From contig CP060768.1 in assembly GCA_023205875.1 (NCBI GenBank), positions 124,001-188,000 on the forward strand: a stretch of DNA of 64,000 nucleotides, given 5' to 3'. This document shows, one piece after another, positions 55,390 through 62,871 of the stretch (positions within the stretch are counted from its first letter, which is position 1; each line of letters opens with the position of its first letter). This stretch comes from Chloropicon primus (taxonomy: Eukaryota; Chlorophyta; Chloropicophyceae; Chloropicales; Chloropicaceae). The translations under genes and the position numbers were made by a program. The notes under the pieces are model-generated. The model worked only from the letters and a program-made list of their open reading frames with translations. It was not told where the DNA came from and did not search any database.

Positions 55390-56599
55390 ATGTTGCTAGT
55401 GGCCTCCTCGAGAAGCTCATCGATAACCAGCAGGATTATTCAGACGGCGGGAGGTCGCTTTTGTGGGACGACGCCGGCGGCGAGGGGAACGCCGAACCAG
55501 CAGCGCTTGAGCTCCTTGAGCTCCTCCTCGAGCAAGCTCGTTCTTGGGAGGGACAGAGAGGCCCGCTCGGCTTGGACAAGAAGGGTGGTCCCCCGTGCGG
55601 AGTTCGACGGGAGCAGACGCGTGGGAGAGCCGGCGGGGGACGATGAGGACGACTCGCTCGTGCAGGTGAGAAACGAGAATCGAAACCGGCCCCCCTATCC
55701 GATGACTCATCCACCAAATCGATCATCCGCTCACACGCGCGCGCTTCGCTCTTATCCCCCAACCCTCCAAACGACAACAACAACAACAACAACAGGTGAC
55801 GGTAGAGCGCGTCGTCAAGTCCGACAAGAATGAGGCGAGCGTGCTTTACCTGTCCCTCCTGGACAGGAGCGGCTCCATCATGCCCGTCTACGTCGGGGAG
55901 GCGGAGAGCGTGGCCCTGGACATGGAGCTCTCCAACAAGAGGACCACGGCGAGGCCCATCATGTACGACCTCTTCAAGTCCTTCGTGGAAACTTCGGGCT
56001 ACGAGCTGAGCCACGTGATCATCGACGACCTCAAGTCGAAGACGTACCACGCGACGTGCTACTTCAGCGACCTGGACAAGCCGGCCGGCGTGACCATCAA
56101 GCTCGACAGCAGGCCGAGCGACGCCCTGAACCTCGCCGTGAGGTTCAACAAGCCCGTGTACGTCACCAAGGTGGTCCTGGAGAAGGCGAGGGACTTCCTG
56201 ATCCCCTCGGACAAGGTCGTTCACTTCAAGGCGGAGGGCCCGCACTTCAGGGAAGTGATGGACAACAACCGCATGAGCCGCACGCGCCCCCTGGGCAAGG
56301 CCGGGAGGGAGGAGATCGAAGCGAGCATCAGGAGGCTTCTGATGCACTACGTCGACCCGGACATCGTGGAGCTCCAGGCCAGGCTCCAGGTCGCCGTGAG
56401 CAAGGAGCTCTACGAGGACGCTGCCAAGATCAGGGACGAGATGGGGGAGGCCATGAGCAAGGACAGGATGGCCTCGGTCTGCGTGGCCATGGAGTCCGCG
56501 GTGAACGACAAGCGCTTCGAGGAGGCCGCCGTCCTGAGGAACACTTTCCTGTTCCTCAGGGAGCAGAGGGACAAGGAGGATAAGAGAAAGATCGCCTAG
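55390..56599 (+). CDS. plastid bifunctional-nuclease-domain (BFN/DUF151) protein with UVR motif
   Basis: Exons 55390-55665 and 55796-56599, with a 130-bp intron (GTGAGA...CAG preceded by CAA repeats); 359 residues. Exon 1 is a plastid transit peptide (MLLVASSRSSSITSRIIQTA). Exon 2 has the DUF151 domain: IMPVYVGEAESVALDMELSN, VIIDDLKSKTYHATCYF and LDSRPSDALNLAVRF. A linker and two helical UvrB/C-type motifs follow (LQARLQVAVSKELYEDAAKI; MESAVNDKRFEEAAVLRN). This matches plant BBD proteins, which have nuclease activity and regulate stress responses. Confidence 0.92.
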
Positions 56600-56718
56600 G
56601 CAGGGGACCCCAACCAACAACAACAACAACAACAACATTTGACACATTACTCGCAACAATATCTTTGTAGTAGTAAGGAACGCAACACATTTTTAACAAA
56701 AACCCGGCAGAACAACAC

Positions 56719-57165
56719 TCACAGACAGACAGAGAGAGGGGGGGGGGAGCGCAAGCCACTTCCTTCCTCCTCCTCCTCCTTCCCTGGGCCCATTCGAAGA
56801 CAGTTGGGGTGATCGTTGATGACAGCCCTCAGAACAAGCGTCCACTCATCGTCCCCATCGAGACCGGAGTCGAGCTCAATATTACCGAACTTCAACAGCA
56901 CACGAAGGCAGTCGTAGCTGCAACGGTCCACGCTTTCGTGGGCGGCTTCCAACGCATACGAGACGCCAACCTTGACCATCTTCTCAAGATGGTCGGGCAT
57001 GTCAAACATTGCCAAAATGCGTAAGGACGAATCCCATCCGCCTATGTATGTGCGTGAGCGGGCATCAAATGAGGGTGAGAGAGCGAGTGCGACCCATTCC
57101 TCAAGCAACTCACGAATAACACGCCCCCTCCAGGGCTTCCAAACACCAGAAGAGGGGGGTGTCAT
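56719..57165 (-). CDS. ankyrin-like ORF overlapping the end of the repeat-nuclease gene
   Basis: 148 residues. Its ATG (57165) overlaps the TGA of the upstream minus-strand gene in an ATGA arrangement, unusual for a nuclear gene. About residues 60-125 (KVGVSYALEAAHESVDRCSY, then DCLRVLLKFGNIELDSG and LRAVINDHPNCLRMG) resemble two degenerate ankyrin repeats. It could be a separate gene, a spliced 3' part of the neighbour, or a remnant. A plus-strand frame covers the same stretch. Confidence 0.4.
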   Translation of the reverse strand: MTPPSSGVWKPWRGRVIRELLEEWVALALSPSFDARSRTYIGGWDSSLRILAMFDMPDHLEKMVKVGVSYALEAAHESVDRCSYDCLRVLLKFGNIELDSGLDGDDEWTLVLRAVINDHPNCLRMGPGKEEEEEGSGLRSPPPLSVCL

Positions 57166-60100
57166 GCATCAATCATGGCAATCATGGCCTCGTGTTTCCT
57201 TTTCTTGTTCCGCAGCGAAACAAGCAGCTGGTGCGCTGCGCCCTCGTCGCTGCACGCCTTCAGCTTGGCGGCGAGCGTGCCGATCATGTTCATCAACTTC
57301 GCGTTCTCCTTGTTTAACACGGTCCGCAACTCTTTGACGGGATCCAATCCCAGGACCGACAGAGCGTCCCCGCATGCGACTACCGCGTCCACAAACCCAG
57401 GCTTCAACATGCGCGACGCGAAGGCGTTCGAACCCGCTATCAGCACGCCGCCTTTGCCGACCATCTGCTCGAGCTCTTCAAGCACGGCGTAAAGTGCCTC
57501 GGGATCGTCGAACTTCGCCGCAACGCTATTGCAAACAAAGGTCTGGAGATTCTTGATACCGAAGCGCGTCCTCAGCGTGTCGAGCACGGCGTAGAGCGCG
57601 TCGGGATCGTCGAACTTCGCCGCAACGCTGTTATTCACAAAGGTGATACCGAAGCGCGTCCTCAAAGTGTCCAGCACGGCGTAGAGCGCTGCGGGATCGT
57701 CAAACCTCGCCGCAACGCCTCCTGAAACAAAGGTTTGGAGACTCTTGATGCCAAAGCGCGTCCTCAAAGTGTCCAGCACGGCGTAGAGCGCTGCGGGATC
57801 GTCAAACCTCGCCGCAACGCTGTCTGAAACAAAGGTTTGGAGACTCTTGATGCCGAAGCGCGTCCTCAAAGTGTCGAGCACGGCGTAGAGCGCGTCGGGA
57901 TCGTCAAACCTCGCCGCAACGCCTCCTGAAACAAAGGTTTGGAGACTCTTGATGCCAAAGCGCGTCCTCAAAGTGTCCAGCACGGCGTAGAGCGCGTCGG
58001 GATCGTCAAACCTCGCCGCAACGCTGTCTGAAACAAAGGTCTGGAGACTCTTGATGCCGAAGCGCGTCCTCAAAGTGTCGAGCACGGCGTAGAGCGCTGC
58101 GGGATCGTCAAACCTCGCCGCAACGCTGTCTGAAACAAAGGTCTGGAGACTCTTGATACCGAAGCGCGTCCTCAAAGTGTCGAGCACGGCGTAGAGCGCG
58201 TCGGGATCGTCAAACTTCGCCGCAACGCCATCACAAACGAAGGTCTGGAGACTCTTGATACCGAAGCGCGTCCTCAGCGTGTCGAGCACGGCGTAGAGCG
58301 CGTCGGGATCGTCAAACTTTGCCGCAACGCCACCACAAACGAAGGTCTGGAGACTCTTGATACCGAAGCGCGTCCTCAGCGTGTCGAGCACGGCGTAGAG
58401 CGCGTCGGGATCGTCAGACCTCGCCGCAACGCCACCACAAACGAAGGTCTGGAGACTCTTGATACCGAAGCGCGTCCTCAGCGTGTCGAGCACGGCGTAG
58501 AGCGCGTCGGGATCGTCAAACCTCGCCGCAACGCCACCACAAACGAAGGTCTGGAGACTCTTGATACCGAAGCGCGTCCTCAGCGTGTCGAGCACGGCGT
58601 AGAGCGCGTCGGGATCGTCAAACTTCGCCGCAACGCCATCACAAACGAAGGTCTGGAGACTCTTGATACCGAAGCGCGTCCTCAGCGTGTCGAGCACGGC
58701 GTAGAGCGCGTCGGGATCGTCAAACTTCGCCGCAACGCCATCACAAACGAAGGTCTGGAGACTCTTGATGCCGAAGCGCGTCCTCAAAGTGTTGAGCACG
58801 GCGTAGAGCGCGTCGGGATCGTCAAACTTCGCCGCAACGCTGTCACAAACGAAGGTCTGGAGACTCTTGATGCCGAAGCGCGTCCTCAGCGTGTCGAGCA
58901 CGGCGTAGAGCGCGTCGGGATCGTCAAACTTCGCCGCAACGCCATCACAAACGAAGGTCTGGAGACTCTTGATACCGAAGCGCGTCCTCAGCGTGTCGAG
59001 CACGGCGTAGAGCGCGTCGGGATCGTCAAACTTCGCCGCAACGCCTCCTGAAACAAAGGTTTGGAGACTCTTGATGCCGAAGCGCGTCCTCAAAGTGTCG
59101 AGCACGGCGTAGAGCGCTGCGGGATCGTCAAACCTCGCCGCAACGCTGTCTGAAACAAAGGTTTGGAGACTCTTGATGCCGAAGCGCGTCCTCAAAGTGT
59201 CGAGCACGGCGTAGAGCGCTGCGGGATCGTCAAACCTCGCCGCAACGCTGTCTGAAACAAAGGTTTGGAGACTCTTGATGCCGAAGCGCGTCCTCAAAGT
59301 GTCGAGCACGGCGTAGAGCGCTGCGGGATCGTCAAACCTCGCCGCAACGCTGTCTGAAACAAAGGTTTGGAGACTCTTGATGCCGAAGCGCGTCCTCAAA
59401 GTGTCGAGCACGGCGTAGAGCGCTGCGGGATCGTCAAACCTCGCCGCAACGCTGTCTGAAACAAAGGTTTGGAGACTCTTGATGCCGAAGCGCGTCCTCA
59501 AAGTGTCGAGCACGGCGTAGAGCGCGTCGGGATCGTCAAACCTCGCCGCAACGCTGTCTGAAACAAAGGTCTGGAGACTCTTGATGCCGAAGCGCGTCTT
59601 GAGCGCCGTGAGGATGTCAAAGAGTTTCTCCGGATCGTCGAACTTTGCAGCGACGCCGCCGCAGACAAACGTGCCCAAGTTGGTTATGCCGAACTTGGGA
59701 TCTTGCAACCCTTTGATGCTTTTCTCGAAGGCTCCCGTCAGGACACGCGAAGGCACTCCGGGGGTGGCCATGAGCTTTCGCGCCAGGTCGAGATCACCAC
59801 CCACGAGCGTCGCGACGCGCTGCTCGGCGGCTTCAAACTCCTTGCTCATGCGCGCCCACACGTCCGCGGCGGCATCGTTGGCGGCGGCGTTGTCATGGTT
59901 GCTGCTCGGGCACGCCTTGGTCGCTGCAGCACCGCCTTGATGGATGCGCTGCGCGACGGCGGTCACAGCAGCTGACGCGGCAACGTTCGGTAATTGCGAC
60001 TCGGTGACGACGACGAGCACGTTGTCCCCCCACTGCGAAAGCTGCTCGAAGTGTGCGGCGCCCACGCGCAAGCGGACCACGAACGCGTCAGGGAACATTT

Positions 60101-60446
60101 CGCGGAGCTTGGTCGTCTTGCGTTGGTCGCGTCCCACGTCGGAGTCGCCGTGCGTGAAGCCCGGGTCGTACTCGAACAGCACTTCCGTGCCATTCGTGAG
60201 CTTGAAGAACGCATCGGTGTTGTGGTGGGTCTTGCCTTCCGTCAGGTGCTTCGCGAGCGAGCGCCCGGTCACGCCCTGCTCAAGCAAGCCGTTCTCAAAC
60301 AACAGCTGCGCCACATGCGCGACGTGACGTGTCTCGGCCTTGGACGCGCCGATCGGAGACGGCACGTCGTAGTCGTCGACACGGCGGCGTTTGCTCGGCG
60401 GCGCGTCCGACGCCATGACGCGCACCTCGAACGCGACCCTTTCCAT
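57162..60446 (-). CDS. Vsr/DUF559-like nuclease fused to 22 TALE-like 34-residue repeats
   Basis: Intronless, 1094 residues. Residues 15-25 are a nuclear-localisation motif (PPSKRRRVDD). Residues 40-150 contain THHNTDAFFKLTNGTEVLFE, YDPGFTHGDSDVGRDQRKTT and REMFPDAFVVRLRV: this fits the D...ExD...H...D..K...vvRiR pattern of Vsr-like, DUF559-type PD-(D/E)XK nucleases, with D78, E92 and D94 as candidate metal ligands. Residues 252-995 are 22 tandem repeats (21 of 34 residues, one of 30), consensus FGIKSLQTFV..xVAA.FDD then P.ALYAVLDTLRTR. Variation concentrates at repeat positions 11-13 (SDS, SGG, CDG, CDS, CGG, CNS), 17 (R/K) and 22 (D/A). The last 99 residues are helical and basic. Repeat length and helix-turn-helix pattern recall TAL effectors. 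DNA binding is a hypothesis. Confidence 0.75.
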   Translation of the reverse strand: MERVAFEVRVMASDAPPSKRRRVDDYDVPSPIGASKAETRHVAHVAQLLFENGLLEQGVTGRSLAKHLTEGKTHHNTDAFFKLTNGTEVLFEYDPGFTHGDSDVGRDQRKTTKLREMFPDAFVVRLRVGAAHFEQLSQWGDNVLVVVTESQLPNVAASAAVTAVAQRIHQGGAAATKACPSSNHDNAAANDAAADVWARMSKEFEAAEQRVATLVGGDLDLARKLMATPGVPSRVLTGAFEKSIKGLQDPKFGITNLGTFVCGGVAAKFDDPEKLFDILTALKTRFGIKSLQTFVSDSVAARFDDPDALYAVLDTLRTRFGIKSLQTFVSDSVAARFDDPAALYAVLDTLRTRFGIKSLQTFVSDSVAARFDDPAALYAVLDTLRTRFGIKSLQTFVSDSVAARFDDPAALYAVLDTLRTRFGIKSLQTFVSDSVAARFDDPAALYAVLDTLRTRFGIKSLQTFVSGGVAAKFDDPDALYAVLDTLRTRFGIKSLQTFVCDGVAAKFDDPDALYAVLDTLRTRFGIKSLQTFVCDSVAAKFDDPDALYAVLNTLRTRFGIKSLQTFVCDGVAAKFDDPDALYAVLDTLRTRFGIKSLQTFVCDGVAAKFDDPDALYAVLDTLRTRFGIKSLQTFVCGGVAARFDDPDALYAVLDTLRTRFGIKSLQTFVCGGVAARSDDPDALYAVLDTLRTRFGIKSLQTFVCGGVAAKFDDPDALYAVLDTLRTRFGIKSLQTFVCDGVAAKFDDPDALYAVLDTLRTRFGIKSLQTFVSDSVAARFDDPAALYAVLDTLRTRFGIKSLQTFVSDSVAARFDDPDALYAVLDTLRTRFGIKSLQTFVSGGVAARFDDPDALYAVLDTLRTRFGIKSLQTFVSDSVAARFDDPAALYAVLDTLRTRFGIKSLQTFVSGGVAARFDDPAALYAVLDTLRTRFGITFVNNSVAAKFDDPDALYAVLDTLRTRFGIKNLQTFVCNSVAAKFDDPEALYAVLEELEQMVGKGGVLIAGSNAFASRMLKPGFVDAVVACGDALSVLGLDPVKELRTVLNKENAKLMNMIGTLAAKLKACSDEGAAHQLLVSLRNKKRKHEAMIAMIDA
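57462..59693. repeat. in-frame 102-bp coding repeat array
   Basis: About 22 units of 102 bp (one short unit of 90 bp near 57580-57670). Two nucleotide-level subfamilies are visible. One reads GTTTGGAGACTCTTGATGCC with CTCAAAGTG; the other reads GTCTGGAGACTCTTGATACC with CTCAGCGTG. The second kind fills the middle of the array and the first kind flanks it, which points to block duplications and unequal exchange. Confidence 0.9.
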
Positions 60447-60890
60447 ATGAATTATGAATTAATTTCCAGCTCACCTTAACATTCAATACGTAACGTCCCC
60501 GCTGTCCACGCAAAACAGAAACAACCTACTCGCGGGGGGAACCTCCTTCTTCTTCGCGACGGACGACGGAGGGAGGCAGAGGGAGGGAGGGAGGGCGGTG
60601 AAAAACGAAACCTTGTCTCTTGCTCTTTCGATTGATACCTCGGTCGACAGGTTTGGCGTCCGGAGTCGTTCGCGGGAGCTGGCCAAGGAAGATATTTTCT
60701 TAGGCTTGAGCTTGGAAGGCCTACCTCCGCTCGAGAGGGTCAGGGGCGTCGCGACTCGCGAGGCTTAAGGGCTTCCTTCAGTCGGCGGGCCACGAAGGGT
60801 TCGCTCGCTTGCCCTCTGCAGGTCCCGCGGCCACCTTGCCGGGCGCGACGGGGGACGACGACGGGTGAACCTTGGACGGAGAGAGAGAGG
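60447..60890. other. divergent promoter of repeat-nuclease and MARCH genes
   Basis: Short. Contains GGGAGG repeats (60569-60596) and one motif copy at 60622-60643. No gene. Confidence 0.55.
60622..60643 (+). promoter_or_regulatory. recurrent promoter motif (MARCH gene)
   Basis: GCTCTTTCGATTGATACCTC, combining the ATTGATAC half of the RPF2 type with the CTCGG end of other sites; about 250 bp before the start codon. Confidence 0.55.
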
Positions 60891-62060
60891 ATGGAGATGA
60901 AGGAGGTTGTTGAGGCAGGGGAAGTGCGGCTGGAGATCGCGGAGGGGGAGGGGACGAGCTCCTCGTGGGAGGCCGCGAGTGATTCGGGTTCCGATTTCGA
61001 GGTCGGTTCGGACGAGGAGGAGGCGTCGAGGCACGGGGAGGACACCTCGCCCTGCTCCGTGCTGCCCTCGACGAGCGGAGGCGGCGGTTGTCGCTCGTCG
61101 TCGGGCTGCTTCGGCACCCCGGAGATCGTGTACTGGGGGGGCGGGCAGGACGGCAAGGTGCCCGAGGACCCGGGAGAGGACGAGCCCTACTGCAGGATCT
61201 GCTTCGACGGCCCTCACGAGGACGGCCCCTTGTTCCGCGCTTGCGACTGCAAGGGGTCGGTCGCTTACGTCCACTACGAGTGCCTGTCGAGGTGGGCCGT
61301 GGACGCCCAGAGGGCGGAGTGCGAGCTGTGCCACTCCAGCTTCAGGCTCCCGGAGGGGATGAAGCCCTTCATCCCGAAGACGCCCATTCTGCACAAGGCC
61401 TGCACGATCGCCGCGGAGTCCATGTCGAGGAGCACGGCCCTCTTCAACCTCCTGCCTTCCGGCTCCGGGGCCGTTACATCCAACAGCGCCATCGTGTACC
61501 TGAGCGGCTACGGGCACCAGAGGGGCTGCACCGAGCTCGGGATCTGCCGCTTTCCCACGGCGTTCCCTCGGGGCATCCTGGGCGAGGCCATGACGCCGGA
61601 GGAGTGGAAGCGCGTGATCCGGCGCATCAACAGAGTCAGCGGGAAGATGATCAACATGGGCTGGCGCTTCGTCATCTTCATCCTGTGCCTGTTCCTGAAC
61701 ATCTGCCTGATCGTCGTGCTGTCCTTCATCGACCACGCCGCGGTCATACCGTTCATGTTCGCGGTCATCCTCATCCAGCTGCTTCCCGCGGTCCTCTTCG
61801 CGTTCATCACCAACTACCATAACGCCAGGGTCCACGCGCAGCTCACGAGGCTCTGCTCCGACCTCTCCGAGGAGTTCGCGCCCTCGGGCGTCACGTTCGG
61901 GTTCCACTGCATCACCGCGGACCTAAGGCATAGGGGAAGGCTTTGGAACCCCTACGCCGTGCACCCCGTCGGGGAGCCCAAAGTCATCAAGTTCCTCACC
62001 GTGGAGATCGGCACCGGCATCACGTTCGGATCCGCCGGGATCTCCCGCCGCGAGGGTTGA
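60891..62060 (+). CDS. MARCH-type RING-CH membrane E3 ubiquitin ligase
   Basis: Intronless, 389 residues, ATG at 60891. The N-terminus is acidic and Ser-rich. The RING-CH (C4HC3) finger is YCRICFDGPHEDGPLFRACD, then CKGSVAYVHYECLSRW and CELCHSSF. Two membrane spans lie at about residues 260-310 (WRFVIFILCLFLNICLIVVL and IPFMFAVILIQLLPAVLFAF). MARCH ligases ubiquitinate membrane proteins for turnover in endosomes or ER. The C-terminal cytosolic tail has no recognised motif. Confidence 0.92.
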   Translation: MEMKEVVEAGEVRLEIAEGEGTSSSWEAASDSGSDFEVGSDEEEASRHGEDTSPCSVLPSTSGGGGCRSSSGCFGTPEIVYWGGGQDGKVPEDPGEDEPYCRICFDGPHEDGPLFRACDCKGSVAYVHYECLSRWAVDAQRAECELCHSSFRLPEGMKPFIPKTPILHKACTIAAESMSRSTALFNLLPSGSGAVTSNSAIVYLSGYGHQRGCTELGICRFPTAFPRGILGEAMTPEEWKRVIRRINRVSGKMINMGWRFVIFILCLFLNICLIVVLSFIDHAAVIPFMFAVILIQLLPAVLFAFITNYHNARVHAQLTRLCSDLSEEFAPSGVTFGFHCITADLRHRGRLWNPYAVHPVGEPKVIKFLTVEIGTGITFGSAGISRREG

Positions 62061-62871
62061 AGGGCGCGGTGATCCGAGTGCGGTTCTTTCGCGGGTTCAT
62101 CCGGCTGAGAGCTTGGGTAAACGACGACGCGAATCGATGCTGCTGATGCTGCTGATGACGAGTGAGTGAGACCAAAGCAGCATGTGCCCGATGGATGAAA
62201 AACGGCGAAAAGAAACGATCAAAAGTATAATATTTCCCCCTGTTTTTTCTTTAGCTTGTGTAGCAAGAATTATTCTGCGTGCTCGGACGATCCGAAACCC
62301 AACGCACGGGCACACGTGAGTGAGTGGAGTGAGCGAGAACAACAATCCTCCCTCGGTCTCCTCCACGGTCTCCACAAAGAGAGAGTTCGAGTTCGAGTTC
62401 GAGTTTTCGGCCTAAGACGTCCCCGCGCCGAAACCATTTCAAAACCCAAAAAAAAAAAAAAGAAAGGTTTCGTGTAGATTTCGCAAAGAGACGAGGAGGA
62501 GACGAGTGGAGCGACGGAGGGGCGAAGAAGAGGGCGAGGCCTCGAGGTTGGCCTGGCACACGAGCACACCGCAGGCGAGGGCGTACGCGGGGACGACGTC
62601 GGCCATGGTGTGAGACAAGGAAAACATGGAACGAAGCTCCTTGTCAAGAAGAACACACACGACACGACTCGCGCGACGGCGCGGGACGCGGTTTTGCTTT
62701 CTTTTTTCTTTTTGTTTTGAAAGAGAGAATCCCCTTGGCGCGGTGCGGAGGATTTAGGGTTTCGTAGTGGAGACGGTGAAAATTGGGATCGAAATTGAGT
62801 TGTCTAGATTCTTGTGGGAGTTTGTTCCATTGCGTAGGTGAGTTGCCTAGGGAGGGATCGGTGTTGAAATC
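62061..62871. other. intergenic before enhancer of polycomb
   Basis: Short GAGTTC repeat at 62385-62405 and an A-run at 62447-62461. A T-rich stretch with TTTTGAAAGAGAGAATCCCC at about 62716-62735 resembles the promoter motif. A minus ORF of 55 codons from 62606 (MADVVPAYALACGVLVCQ) is not supported. Confidence 0.5.

Noticed and set aside
62439-62606. Minus-strand 55-codon ORF beginning MADVVPAYALACGVL
   Set aside because: Ends in a phenylalanine run from an A-tract, has no domain, and lies in the promoter of enhancer of polycomb.
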